Assembly: GCF_900078665.2 (NCBI RefSeq)
Contig: NZ_LT546210.1
Coordinates: forward strand, 5,914 to 69,913
DNA length: 64,000 nt
Origin: Mycolicibacterium houstonense
Lineage (GTDB): Bacteria > Actinomycetota > Actinomycetes > Mycobacteriales > Mycobacteriaceae
Reading direction: 5' to 3'
Part shown: positions 17,616-26,676 of the stretch, piece by piece
Numbering within the stretch: the first letter of the stretch is position 1
Layout of the letters: each line of letters opens with the position of its first letter
Made by a program: the position numbers and the translations under genes
The notes under the pieces: model-generated
Database searches by the model: none
What the model was told of the DNA's origin: nothing
The model's input: only the letters and a program-made list of their open reading frames with translations

Positions 17616-18176
17616 TCAGCTCGTCTGCTGCTGCTCAACGTGTCTGGGCACGCGGGCAAGCTGTTGGATCGGTTGGTCGTGGCCGTTAGGCCACACCCAC
17701 CTGAAGGTGACCGTATCGACGGCCACCCCGTTACCCTCCTCGTCCCAGACGCTGAACTGCCTGTCAATGAGGTTCTCATCGGACACATCATCGATCCTGG
17801 GGTACAAGGGAAGTCCCCAGTGGTGCCACACGAATTTCTCGATGGCCTCGCGGACATTCTCGGTCAGGAGGTTGAGCTTCACGATGTGTCGCTCCGATGC
17901 TGTGTCGGCGACCAAGGCGCCTCGGCGAGGACCTTGCACCGAAATGTAGGAACCCGGTGCGAAATAGGCAGTTTCGGTGATGGTGTGGGAGTCTGATCGC
18001 GCGGTGGCACGCAGCTCGTCGCCAACTGACCGCGTGAGGACAGCTTTGAGCCGCCCGTCGGGTAGGAATTCAACACGGGTGAAACGTGCGCGGCTGCCGT
18101 CGGCGAAACACACTAGGGCGTCATCGAAAGTCGTTGGCTCCGTTGATGTATGGCTGGAATCGAAGTTATCCGTCAA
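17616..18176 (-). CDS. hypothetical protein at the end of the T4SS/eccA operon
   Basis: A 186-residue soluble protein with a beta-rich first half (RFTRVEFLPDGRLKAVLTRS) and a mixed second half ending in QQQTS. It follows eccA by 27 bp on the same strand and is the last gene of the long minus-strand operon. No signal peptide or membrane helix. I do not recognise the family. Confidence 0.6.
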   Translation of the reverse strand: MTDNFDSSHTSTEPTTFDDALVCFADGSRARFTRVEFLPDGRLKAVLTRSVGDELRATARSDSHTITETAYFAPGSYISVQGPRRGALVADTASERHIVKLNLLTENVREAIEKFVWHHWGLPLYPRIDDVSDENLIDRQFSVWDEEGNGVAVDTVTFRWVWPNGHDQPIQQLARVPRHVEQQQTS

Positions 18177-18203
18177 TGTTCCCCTCTTAACTGGTGAGCA
18201 CGA

Positions 18204-20048
18204 TCAAATGGCGTTCAAGGATGGCGGTAGGGCGATCTCGGCCGCATCGACCACAGTGGAGACGGCGATGCGCATGTCATCGAGGGTGACGGTGCGGATC
18301 GCGTCGAGGTCGGCGGTGGCCAGGTCGATACTGCTGTCTTCGATGAGGCGGTGCTTCATTTTTCCCGTGGCTCTGTCCAGCACATTGCGCACGAACCGGC
18401 CGTTGTTGGCGATGTCGGCCAGTGTGAATCCTGCGGTGTCGGGGTCCCTGAAGCCCCCCTCTGAGGCGGGAGTGGCGCACAGCCAGGCCGCTATACGCGC
18501 GAAATGCTCGCGGGCATCCTCGGCGAGCGTCACTTTGGATGAACGGGCGAATACGTCGGCGATTTCCACAAGCTCTGTGGGACTGTAGGAGTCGAATTCC
18601 AGTCGGTGCGGGAAGCGGCCGCGCAGTCCAGGATTGGCAGACATCATGTACTTCATTGGCTGGGCGTAGCCAGCCAGGAAGATGATGGTGTCTCGTCGGT
18701 GGTCTTCGGCGAAGGTCATGATCGTGTCCAGTGCAATTCGGCCGAAGTCACGCTCGAGGTCCTCTTTGAACAGGGTGGGTGCCTCGTCGATGAACAATGC
18801 TCGGCCGAGTGCCTCGTTGAGGACCTTGGAGGTCTTTTCTTCGGTGGCGCCGATGTGTGCCCCGACCAGATCTTGACGTTTCACCTCGATGAACCCAGGG
18901 TCGTCGAGGATTCCCAGCCCGAAGTACATCCGGCACATGATGCGAGCGATGGATGTCTTGGCGGTCCCGGGCGGGCCGGTCAGGACCGTATGCAGCGATC
19001 CCTGGCTGTCGCTGGTGTCGATGCCGCGCTGGGCGAGAATCTGGTCGTAGCGCTGTATGTTTCGCAGTTCGAGCACGTGGGCTTTGACGTTGCGCAACCC
19101 GACGAGGTTCATAAGATCAGCCTCAGCCTCAGCCAGGATGGTTTCAGCGGCCTGCTGTTGTTGTTTGCGTTTCAGGTCCGCTTGGCTGGGGCCGGATTCC
19201 GGATTCCAACGATCCACGCGCGCGGCAATTGCCTCGGCGGTGGTGACGATGGGTCCGTAGGTTTGGTCACGCAGTGCTTGCTGTGCACCCGGCAGGAGCT
19301 GGCCGTCCACGCGGGCAGACTGGAGATGGGTTCGTGCGGCAGCTTCGTCGTTGAGGCTGCGGTGGCACAATCCCTGGTAGAAGTGGGCGTCAGCGATGAT
19401 GGCAGGCACGCTGGGGTCGGCACCGCCGTCGGTCAGTGGTGCCAGCAGGGCCAGTGCCGATTCAAATTGGCCGAGGCTTGTGTGTGCGATGCCGGCGAGC
19501 AGCGCAATGGCGTCATCGAGGACGCTGGGTCGCTCGTTGTGGGTCCGTGAACTCCAGGCCACTACATCAGTCCACCGTCGGGTGACGAAATGCAGTGTGG
19601 TGCCAACAAAGGTGTGCACCACTGTCTGGCGGGGTTCAACCGATAGGTCGATGTCGTCGAGGGTCTTCTCAGCGGAGTCGTATTCACCAGCGGAGATCAA
19701 CGCCACGGCGTGGGCTAATGCCAGCCCGACCGGCGTCGTCGGATACAAGTCGAGGTAGCCAGCGGGTGCGGGCACCACCGGGCACAGCGCTCTGTCGTCC
19801 AGCCCAATCCGCCTGGTCTCGCGGTGCAGTGTGGAGCTGGTGTGCAGCGCCGTGCGCAGCGTTGAGACTGACACGTCGCCTGCCGCAGCGCGTCCCACCC
19901 ATGCGTCGCACATGCCCGGATCGGCTTCGGTAGCGCGCTCGAACGCGCGCAACGCTGTCGCGGGATCAGGCTGTCCGCCGTCCCCTAGCAGGCCCAGAGC
20001 TGCGATTCCCTGATCCAGGTAATCGCGGGCGTATTCCGATGCGTTCAC
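18204..20048 (-). CDS. eccA: EccA, ESX-associated AAA+ ATPase
   Basis: A 614-residue CbxX/CfqX-type AAA+ ATPase. Residues 1-300 form the TPR-like helical domain of EccA proteins, ending in the family marker VDRWNPES (compare ADPWDPGS in EccA1). The ATPase domain has Walker A GPPGTAKT (358-365, with Ala where Gly is usual), Walker B ALFIDEA (417-423) and a sensor/arginine-finger region GLRGRFPHRLEF. Cytosolic EccA acts on ESX substrates, mainly PE/PPE-EspG complexes, before export. It is encoded here not in the ESX locus but inside the T4SS operon, overlapping the VirB6-like gene by 4 bp (ATGA), so its synthesis is coupled to that gene. Confidence 0.88.
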   Translation of the reverse strand: MNASEYARDYLDQGIAALGLLGDGGQPDPATALRAFERATEADPGMCDAWVGRAAAGDVSVSTLRTALHTSSTLHRETRRIGLDDRALCPVVPAPAGYLDLYPTTPVGLALAHAVALISAGEYDSAEKTLDDIDLSVEPRQTVVHTFVGTTLHFVTRRWTDVVAWSSRTHNERPSVLDDAIALLAGIAHTSLGQFESALALLAPLTDGGADPSVPAIIADAHFYQGLCHRSLNDEAAARTHLQSARVDGQLLPGAQQALRDQTYGPIVTTAEAIAARVDRWNPESGPSQADLKRKQQQQAAETILAEAEADLMNLVGLRNVKAHVLELRNIQRYDQILAQRGIDTSDSQGSLHTVLTGPPGTAKTSIARIMCRMYFGLGILDDPGFIEVKRQDLVGAHIGATEEKTSKVLNEALGRALFIDEAPTLFKEDLERDFGRIALDTIMTFAEDHRRDTIIFLAGYAQPMKYMMSANPGLRGRFPHRLEFDSYSPTELVEIADVFARSSKVTLAEDAREHFARIAAWLCATPASEGGFRDPDTAGFTLADIANNGRFVRNVLDRATGKMKHRLIEDSSIDLATADLDAIRTVTLDDMRIAVSTVVDAAEIALPPSLNAI

Positions 20049-22219
20049 TTCTGGTCACCTTTGCGCTTCGCTGGAGTGTTGGTGCCTGGTGGCCGGCGCA
20101 GCGTCCCCAATTCTAGGGCCGCTCCGTCAGCGCTGGACTCGTCAGTTCGGTGCCGCTCGATCGGCGGGGCTTCGACGCCGGTGGGTACAACGTCGCGGGC
20201 ACCGGAGCGATCCCCGTCATGCCGCGAACGTCGCGCCGCTGACTGCCGCGATCCGAAGGTCTCGTGCTCACCCGCGGGCTGCGAGGTGCCTTCGGTTGCG
20301 TGATGGCGGTCGGGATCGCGCCGGTCGGGTCCCGAGGATGCCTGCGGACGTTCGGGCGACGGCCCTGACGACGACGCCGGTTTGCGTTCCTGCTTGTTCT
20401 CTTTGTGCTTGCGGACCGCATGCACCGTCGCGCCGACAGCGGCTGCTGGAAGTGCCACCTCCGGGGCTAGGACCTTGGTAGCCGTACCGACCGCGGCCCG
20501 CGTGCCTGTTGCGGCGGCGGCGGACTCCGCTGCGCCGGACCCGCTCGCAGCTCCCTGGACCGCTGTGCGGGGAAGTAACCGCTCGCTGACCCACTTTCTG
20601 CTCACCCGGGTGTTAGGCCGTGGCTTGAATGTGTCGAATCCTGGCGCTGAAGACGCGGATTCACTGGCGGCTTCCTCGCTCGCGTCGCCGTCCTCGCCGC
20701 CTTGGCGGCCGAAGCGCTTGCGTGCCTTGCCGAACATTCCGCGTGCCTCGTCGACGCCGTCGCGAGCCTTGTTGTAGTGGTCCCGCGATCTGTCGGCTAG
20801 TCCACCGGCGGCGCCGCGAATGGTGTGGCCGATCGTGCCGATGCCGTCGGTATGGAACTGTTTTTCGATGAAGCGGAACAGCACGAGCGCTACGACGGCC
20901 GCCAGCATGACGATCAACATTCGCGGCATCACGCTGATGGTGCCCGTGCCCAACGTAGTGGTGGTCAGCGCGAAGCCCAACCACACCATCACGATTCCGA
21001 GAAACGCGGTATAGACGGCGAGCTCAACAGCGTGCAGGAGGAGCTGCCAGGCGCTGTGCTTGGCGTAGGACATGGCTCGGTCTGCGAGTCCACTCATCCC
21101 CACCATGAACGCGGGCCCGACAACAGTGCCGAAGTAGGTGGCCTTCAACCCCACCAGGAAGTTGGTGATTGAGACGTACCAGAGGAATATCGACAGGCCC
21201 AGGCCGGCGCAGCAGAACAGGAGTGCTGGAACGAAGTCTCCCCCGCCCAGCTGCTGAGCATGTGCCAATGCCTGTGGGGCGCCGCATCCACCCTGGTTGA
21301 TGCCGCGCATGGCCCATGCTGGTCCAGGGCCAGCGCCGTTGGCTGACATCACCGCACGAGACCAGGCGTCGGCGCATCCTCCGATGTCGTCGATGACCAT
21401 GCCAAAGTTGACGACCTGCACGGGATGGCGGACTCCGGAGGTGATCAGTTCACCGATCAGGGCATTCTGTTGTGCGTCGAGGGATTGGCCTGGGGCATAT
21501 GGGTGCCCACGGGTCGCTTGGGCGATCGCGAAGCCGGTTTCGCGGCCCATCGCGAGAAGGCCGTGCTCGCTGTAGAGTTCGCCGATCGGGTCGGCGAACA
21601 CAGTGAGCAGCAGGACGGTGAAGAGGGCGCCGGTGCCGATCAAGGCCCAACCCCGGCCTGCTCGTCCCCGCAGAATGTGAAGGCCGCCGATCACGACGCA
21701 CAATGTCACCGTGATGGGTCCCAGGTAGAGCTGATTGGCCACGGTGGTAACGGCGTTGTAGACGGGCCGTGCGATAGAGGCGATCAGCACCAGCCATTTG
21801 GTGGACAGTGCGAAGCGCAGCAGCCACAAGCTGGTTCCCACCATGAAGATGTAGATGCCGACAGTGCTGGTGATCCACCACGCCGCGGTGGAGTGGGTCA
21901 GCCCGGTTTGGAGGACCTCGGCAGTCCACTTCATCCAGCTGACCGGATCCAGCAGTGAAATTTCCTGACCGTTATTGAGAGCGGCTTCGGGTGTGCTGAC
22001 CATGGACACGAAGTAGGCGGCGATCGGCACGCCGTAGCTGTCTCGAATACCTGTCCAGCCCAGAGCTGCCGCCCCGGCTGAGGCGGTCGCAGCTGGAGCG
22101 TTGACGACCGACCACAGCGCCAGGGTGTGCGCGATGGTGATGACGGTCGCGATGCGTCGGGCTTTGGGATTGCTGGCCCACCAGTAGGCCAGCCGATCGG
22201 TGCGGGGCGCCGTGGTCAT
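20045..22219 (-). CDS. VirB6/TrbL-like polytopic T4SS membrane protein
   Basis: A 724-residue protein. Residues about 20-480 contain several strongly hydrophobic segments (around 25-50, 115-140, 165-185, 190-210, 335-360, 405-430 and 440-465), separated by a large extracytoplasmic loop with Cys residues (GGCGAPQ). The C-terminal 240 residues are charged, low-complexity and probably cytoplasmic, ending PAKRKGDQK. The size, topology and position after virB4 fit the channel component VirB6/TrbL. It overlaps virB4 by 4 bp and eccA by 4 bp. Family assignment rests on topology and context rather than a conserved motif. Confidence 0.7.
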   Translation of the reverse strand: MTTAPRTDRLAYWWASNPKARRIATVITIAHTLALWSVVNAPAATASAGAAALGWTGIRDSYGVPIAAYFVSMVSTPEAALNNGQEISLLDPVSWMKWTAEVLQTGLTHSTAAWWITSTVGIYIFMVGTSLWLLRFALSTKWLVLIASIARPVYNAVTTVANQLYLGPITVTLCVVIGGLHILRGRAGRGWALIGTGALFTVLLLTVFADPIGELYSEHGLLAMGRETGFAIAQATRGHPYAPGQSLDAQQNALIGELITSGVRHPVQVVNFGMVIDDIGGCADAWSRAVMSANGAGPGPAWAMRGINQGGCGAPQALAHAQQLGGGDFVPALLFCCAGLGLSIFLWYVSITNFLVGLKATYFGTVVGPAFMVGMSGLADRAMSYAKHSAWQLLLHAVELAVYTAFLGIVMVWLGFALTTTTLGTGTISVMPRMLIVMLAAVVALVLFRFIEKQFHTDGIGTIGHTIRGAAGGLADRSRDHYNKARDGVDEARGMFGKARKRFGRQGGEDGDASEEAASESASSAPGFDTFKPRPNTRVSRKWVSERLLPRTAVQGAASGSGAAESAAAATGTRAAVGTATKVLAPEVALPAAAVGATVHAVRKHKENKQERKPASSSGPSPERPQASSGPDRRDPDRHHATEGTSQPAGEHETFGSRQSAARRSRHDGDRSGARDVVPTGVEAPPIERHRTDESSADGAALELGTLRRPPGTNTPAKRKGDQK

Positions 22220-24783
22220 GCTGCCGCCTCATTGTTGGGAACGTCCACAAGAGGTGTGCTGTCGAAGTCGGCGGCCAGTTCGGCAAGGGGTGCGCCGAAG
22301 AATTTCGCGCGGGCGAACCGGCGGAACTCGTCGACGATGAACCCTTCTCCGCGGCGGTGAGGGTCGACGTAGCCGATCTCGTCGTCGTCACCGGTGAGAG
22401 TGGTGTTTGCCGGGCTGGTGTCCTCGGTGTAGGACTGCAGCACATCCGGGTATTGGGCGGGGTCGATACCGGCCCATGCCAGCGTCTGCTCGGCCAGGTC
22501 GGGATCAGTGAGGCGAAACAGCCATTTCTGGGTGATGAACTTGTCGCCCATGCGTGCCAGATGGCGGAAGTCCTGAGTGATCAGGGTAATGCCGGTCGCA
22601 TGCTTGCGGCCCTGCGTTGTGATGCGTTGTGCGGCACGGGCGCCGGGTGGGTAGGCGAGCAGTTCGGCGCACTCTTCGAAAATCATGCTGCCGTACACGT
22701 CGCGTCGCTGGAAGAGTTGGTGTTGTTCGAGGTCGACGATGAGGCCGTACATCGCCATGCCGGCGACCTGTCGGGTGGTGAGGTCTAACCCTGCCCCGCC
22801 CTTCATGGCCGATTGAATCTCGTCGGCGTTCGGCAGCGCGAGGTTGCGGGTGAGCCAGATCGTCACCTGGGAGTCGCCAGTCAAATACGGCTGGCGTGTC
22901 GGATCAAATAGCGCCTGGGTGTAGTACGAGGAGGCTGCGGCTTCCAGCAGGATCAGTAGTTCGTTGTCATGCGGATTGGGTTGTCTGCGTAGGTATTCGA
23001 TGAGGTCGCGCATGCGTCGGATGCCGTTGGCTTCCCGGTTGTCTGGGCGCAGGGCTACCTCGAACTCGGCGCGCAGCCGACTGCGAGCGTCGACTCCGAT
23101 CATGGGCAGAACATGATCGGCGGCTCGTGACCCCGCCTCTTCATAGGGGAAGATGATCAGCGGGTCGAGCGACATGTCTGATTTGGTTGGATCAATCACG
23201 CGGACGACATCGTCGCCAGCGCTGCGAAACGCTTTGGCCCATTCCCCGTGTACCCCAGGGTCGAAGATGCGCAGCTGTGCCCGTCGGATCATCAGCTCGA
23301 AGGCAGATAGCTTGGTTCGATTGGATTTTCCGGATCCGGGCTCCCCGACGACGCCGAGCCCGGTGTTGTGATCCCTGCGGGCGCATCCCTCCGGATCGTG
23401 CAGGATGATTCTCTGGCGGGATGTGTTCTGGTTCAGCGCGAGTGGGCTTCCGGTCGAGTTGCCGCAGTCATCGCTGACAAATGGCAGGAACCTCGACCAG
23501 CGGTGCGCGGTTGTGGGATTGCGGAACTGGTCGATCGGGCTGGAGGTTTCACTGCCGGGGTTGAACGATTTCCACAGAACACGGTGTGAACCACGCCGCC
23601 GGCTGAAGGCGATCGACACCGAGTCGAGCTCTTGGCGAAGCTGCTTGACCGCATCCTCGACGACGTCGAGCGATCCAGCACCGATCGCGATGATCGTTGA
23701 GCTGTCGACTTCACGCTCAGTCGGATTGCCGTTGAGCTCGCCCGAATAGTCCATCGTGCCGTCGAGCTTTTCTTTGAGCTTCTCGTCGTCGGCCTCGTCG
23801 CGCCGTGCCGCACGCTGACGTCGCTGATCGCGGATGTTCTTGGCGTTGCGCCGGTTAGCGGTAAGCGCTTGGTCAGGGGTAGCCACATTGACGTGCTGTA
23901 GCCAGTCGACGACAGCAGGAGTCTCGACGTTGTCAAGAGCCCGAAGATAGGCTGCACGGGGAAACCGCAGGCCGTATTTGGGGAACGATTCGACGGACAG
24001 CAGCGCCTGATAGCTGACCGGCCCGGTCAAATTCTGGTTCTCGTCGAGTTCCTGCACTCGTAGGACCGACCGACGACTGGGCCACCAGCGCCGCAACCGT
24101 TCTCGGCTTGCGCTCTCATCGAAATCCCAACGGCCAAACATGAAGCCGGCCAACTCGTCCGGGCCCGACCTGGCATCCGGCAGTGGCTCTGTAAACACGC
24201 CGCGCAGTGTGTTGTGACGGTGATGCCACAGAATTTGGGACGGGGTAGCCGCAGTGAAGTGGAACTCGTCAGGCAGCGCCGAGACGATCTCACTGGCCAG
24301 CGCCGCGTAGCCGTGAACCGACTCCTCGGAGTCCGGGTCACGGCCAATGAGCCAGGTGGCGAGCTTTTGGACTTTGCCGACGGCGGTACGGCCAAGCCGG
24401 CCCGCGTCGACCGGCATGGTCATCCAGAACAAGCGATCCTGCGGCCCGATCCCTTCGCCCGTCTGTAGAGGATCAGCGACGATCGGCGTCCACGCTTCGC
24501 GCGAGTACAGCGCCCACGACGACTGCTCGCCATGACGTCCAACAATCTTGTCGAGGATCGCTGCCTGGTCGGCGTCAGCGACCAATCCATACAGCAGGCT
24601 GCCCGAGGCCAGGTTGCGGCCCAAATTGCGGTGCGAGGTCGCTGCGCGCTCGAAGATCGACATCGGACGCAGAGTCGTGGCCAACCCGTGCACGAGGTAG
24701 TCGGCGTATACACCCGAGTTCGTGAACCGCAGGTTGCCGACAACCCTCGTCGGTGGATCCAGGGTGGGATCAACGCGAACCAC
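22216..24783 (-). CDS. virB4: VirB4-type conjugative ATPase
   Basis: An 855-residue ATPase energising T4SS assembly and transport. The C-terminal half has Walker A GEPGSGKSN (about residue 480), Walker B-like MIFEECAELL, and the VirB4 motif ITLITQDFRHL. The N-terminal half is the family's less conserved domain. I choose GTG 24783 (reading VVRVDPTLDPP) because GAGGAGA lies just upstream; the open frame extends 36 codons further, but that part overlaps the preceding gene and looks like its shadow. It overlaps the preceding PrgI-like gene by 14 bp and the VirB6-like gene by 4 bp. Confidence 0.88.
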   Translation of the reverse strand: MVRVDPTLDPPTRVVGNLRFTNSGVYADYLVHGLATTLRPMSIFERAATSHRNLGRNLASGSLLYGLVADADQAAILDKIVGRHGEQSSWALYSREAWTPIVADPLQTGEGIGPQDRLFWMTMPVDAGRLGRTAVGKVQKLATWLIGRDPDSEESVHGYAALASEIVSALPDEFHFTAATPSQILWHHRHNTLRGVFTEPLPDARSGPDELAGFMFGRWDFDESASRERLRRWWPSRRSVLRVQELDENQNLTGPVSYQALLSVESFPKYGLRFPRAAYLRALDNVETPAVVDWLQHVNVATPDQALTANRRNAKNIRDQRRQRAARRDEADDEKLKEKLDGTMDYSGELNGNPTEREVDSSTIIAIGAGSLDVVEDAVKQLRQELDSVSIAFSRRRGSHRVLWKSFNPGSETSSPIDQFRNPTTAHRWSRFLPFVSDDCGNSTGSPLALNQNTSRQRIILHDPEGCARRDHNTGLGVVGEPGSGKSNRTKLSAFELMIRRAQLRIFDPGVHGEWAKAFRSAGDDVVRVIDPTKSDMSLDPLIIFPYEEAGSRAADHVLPMIGVDARSRLRAEFEVALRPDNREANGIRRMRDLIEYLRRQPNPHDNELLILLEAAASSYYTQALFDPTRQPYLTGDSQVTIWLTRNLALPNADEIQSAMKGGAGLDLTTRQVAGMAMYGLIVDLEQHQLFQRRDVYGSMIFEECAELLAYPPGARAAQRITTQGRKHATGITLITQDFRHLARMGDKFITQKWLFRLTDPDLAEQTLAWAGIDPAQYPDVLQSYTEDTSPANTTLTGDDDEIGYVDPHRRGEGFIVDEFRRFARAKFFGAPLAELAADFDSTPLVDVPNNEAAA

Positions 24784-25207
24784 GGTGTCTCCTCGTTGAT
24801 GGACTCGGACCTGTTGATCGGCCAATCGGTGACCGTTTCGAGGACTCCCGCGTGCGCACCGACGTCGCCACCGGCCGACACAGAACCGCATTGACGAAGA
24901 ACTGTGTGCGGGTCAGCAAATCGGGGCGCGCCTTGGGCAGAAGAAACCGCAAGGTGACCACTAAGAGAAACGTGCTCAGTGAAGTGATACCGAGAACCAT
25001 CAACAGATGGGGTGACTGCTGGTTGTGACGTACCCACAACAGCGTTGGCGTCATGATGATGGCGATGACGGCAAGCTCAGGCCACCGGTACGGACCGCCC
25101 GGGAGCTGGTTGCCTTGCGAGGACTCCCCCGCCCAGATGGGAACGTCTCGGATACCGGTGTAAATGCGTGCGTTGTCGCCCGAACTCGGGGCTGTTGGCT
25201 TGGTCAT
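24770..25207 (-). CDS. PrgI-like small T4SS membrane protein
   Basis: A 145-residue protein with two adjacent hydrophobic segments at about residues 45-62 and 68-90 (PELAVIAIIMTPTLLWV, then LGITSLSTFLLVVTLRFLL), a short cytosolic N-terminus and a basic C-terminus. PrgI/VirB3-like proteins of this layout commonly precede VirB4 in Gram-positive transfer systems. Its ATG overlaps the stop of the 91-residue gene upstream (TAATG), and its 3' end overlaps virB4 by 14 bp. Assigned from size, topology and neighbours. Confidence 0.65.
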   Translation of the reverse strand: MTKPTAPSSGDNARIYTGIRDVPIWAGESSQGNQLPGGPYRWPELAVIAIIMTPTLLWVRHNQQSPHLLMVLGITSLSTFLLVVTLRFLLPKARPDLLTRTQFFVNAVLCRPVATSVRTRESSKRSPIGRSTGPSPSTRRHRGSR

Positions 25208-25482
25208 TATCCGGCGTAGATGCTGGGCGTGTAGCCAGTCCGGTCACGGACCTCCTGCACACCCATGTCGCGGAACGCGACTGCGTTGTAGATCAATACC
25301 GAGAACAGGATCCCGCCGAAGAACGTGGCGATACCGGCGCCGATACCGACCTTCCATGAGGTTCTGAGCCCGATAATGATGCCCAGGGCCATGGCCCCAA
25401 GCCCGCCCAGAATCACCACGTAGCTGAACATCTCTTGGCCGAGTCCTATAATCCCGCCTGCGGCCTGAACGTTGGCGTCCAT
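25207..25482 (-). CDS. small two-TM protein, pilin/VirB2-like position
   Basis: A 91-residue protein with two hydrophobic stretches (about 17-38, VVILGGLGAMALGIIIGL, and 46-68, IGAGIATFFGGILFSVLIY), Gly-rich between them. The pattern and position before the PrgI-like and VirB4 genes resemble TrbC/VirB2-type subunits, although no signal peptide is evident. One-base overlap with the next gene shows tight coupling. Confidence 0.6.
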   Translation of the reverse strand: MDANVQAAGGIIGLGQEMFSYVVILGGLGAMALGIIIGLRTSWKVGIGAGIATFFGGILFSVLIYNAVAFRDMGVQEVRDRTGYTPSIYAG

Positions 25483-25487
25483 CGTGA

Positions 25488-25670
25488 CTAATCTCCTTTT
25501 TCTCGTGCTGATCTGGGTTGCGACGTTTCTGGAATGACGACCCGTTGGCCGAGCAATGCGACGAGGACCAGCTGCGCGCAGACCATGGCCACCAGTAGCG
25601 GCCGATCCAAATTTGACTGTGCTTCAACTGCCCGGAGCGTGTCGCCGACCACCGACCCGATCATGTTCAT
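25488..25670 (-). CDS. 60-residue single-TM protein
   Basis: Starts MNMIGSVVGDTLRAVEAQ at ATG 25670 with GAGG upstream. One hydrophobic segment (LLVAMVCAQLVLVALLG) is followed by a polar tail ending REKGD. It lies between the TcpC-like and 91-residue genes with short gaps on both sides and is clearly part of the T4SS operon. Function unknown. Confidence 0.6.
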   Translation of the reverse strand: MNMIGSVVGDTLRAVEAQSNLDRPLLVAMVCAQLVLVALLGQRVVIPETSQPRSAREKGD

Positions 25671-25686
25671 GTGGTGCAGGCCTCCT

Positions 25687-26670
25687 CTACTTGCCGCTGC
25701 CGTTAGCGCTGGGCGTGGGTGGCTCGGGGTCGGACTCGGCCAGCGCAGGGACCGCATCCAGTGCCGCAACAAACCAGCTCCCTCCGGTCGCGCGAATCGT
25801 GAGCGGATAGGACAGGTCATAGGGGGTGTAATCGGCGGACCGCGCCGAAACAGTCACCCGCACAGACAATGTGGTGTTCTCCGGTGCATCGTCTGGCGGA
25901 TTGGTGATCGCCTGCACGCCGGTAACAGTGGCGCTGGCGTAGGGATTCTTTACAGGTCTCAGGCGGGAGTCGGTTGTGATGTAGCGATCGAGACTTCCGG
26001 TGGGCCGGCATGGCACCTGCGTCCCTTCGCCGGTCCCACCGACGCAGGGATTATTCGATAGATAGGCGCCGATGAATCCGGCCAGCATCACAGCTAGCGG
26101 ATGTGTGGAGGGAATGTTGACCGGATAGCCCAATTCGACATCGACTCCGGCGGGAGGCTCGTCAACGTAGGCCAAATTGTCCAGGGCGCGTACGGCATCC
26201 CCGCCATACACTCCGACGGGGATCTGGTAATACAGCCGGACCGGTGATGCGCTCGGATATGCCTGAGTCGTCACCCCGACCAACACGCCGTAGGTCCGCA
26301 GATTAGCGCGATCGGGCCCGTGACGCCGAGCGTATGCCGACGGATTGCTGACCATCATGGATGGTGTTGAGGGCACCGTCAGTTTGGCTGCGTTGGGAAA
26401 GCACCGCGACAAGTCGGTACCTTGGGCGCTAGCAGCGGTGAGATACGTTGTCACGCAGTCAATCGCGAACGATTTCACCAAGTCCGAGGAATTGATCGTC
26501 TTATCAGCAATCTCGGCGATCGGCGGTGGCGGATCAGGAAAAACCCAGCCCAGTACAGTGTTGGCCCCGCTAATTGACGACGTCACTATCAGAACGCCCA
26601 GAATGATGCGACCTGCGCCCCGCGTGCCGACGGTCAGCCGCCGCTTCCAGACCTTGTTGAGTTTCGGCAT
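25687..26670 (-). CDS. TcpC/VirB8-like conjugation protein
   Basis: A 327-residue bitopic protein: a basic N-terminus (KLNKVWKRRLT), one membrane segment at about 20-42 (IILGVLIVTSSISGANTVLGWVF), then a soluble extracytoplasmic region of two NTF2-like halves (about 50-190 and 190-315, the latter containing SVRVTVSARSADYTPYDLSYPL). This is the layout of TcpC, the Gram-positive VirB8 counterpart that scaffolds the transfer channel. It starts 6 bp after the previous gene's stop. Assignment is from topology, fold pattern and context. Confidence 0.7.
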   Translation of the reverse strand: MPKLNKVWKRRLTVGTRGAGRIILGVLIVTSSISGANTVLGWVFPDPPPPIAEIADKTINSSDLVKSFAIDCVTTYLTAASAQGTDLSRCFPNAAKLTVPSTPSMMVSNPSAYARRHGPDRANLRTYGVLVGVTTQAYPSASPVRLYYQIPVGVYGGDAVRALDNLAYVDEPPAGVDVELGYPVNIPSTHPLAVMLAGFIGAYLSNNPCVGGTGEGTQVPCRPTGSLDRYITTDSRLRPVKNPYASATVTGVQAITNPPDDAPENTTLSVRVTVSARSADYTPYDLSYPLTIRATGGSWFVAALDAVPALAESDPEPPTPSANGSGK

Positions 26671-26676
26671 GGCAGT

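Noticed and set aside
20381..20778. Plus-strand frame inside the VirB6-like gene
   Set aside because: Caused by the high GC content and low-complexity C-terminus of the minus-strand gene; no start signal.
24784..24891. N-terminal extension of VirB4 to 24891
   Set aside because: The extra 36 codons are the shadow of the PrgI-like gene; the GTG at 24783 has a near-perfect ribosome-binding site and begins the conserved sequence.
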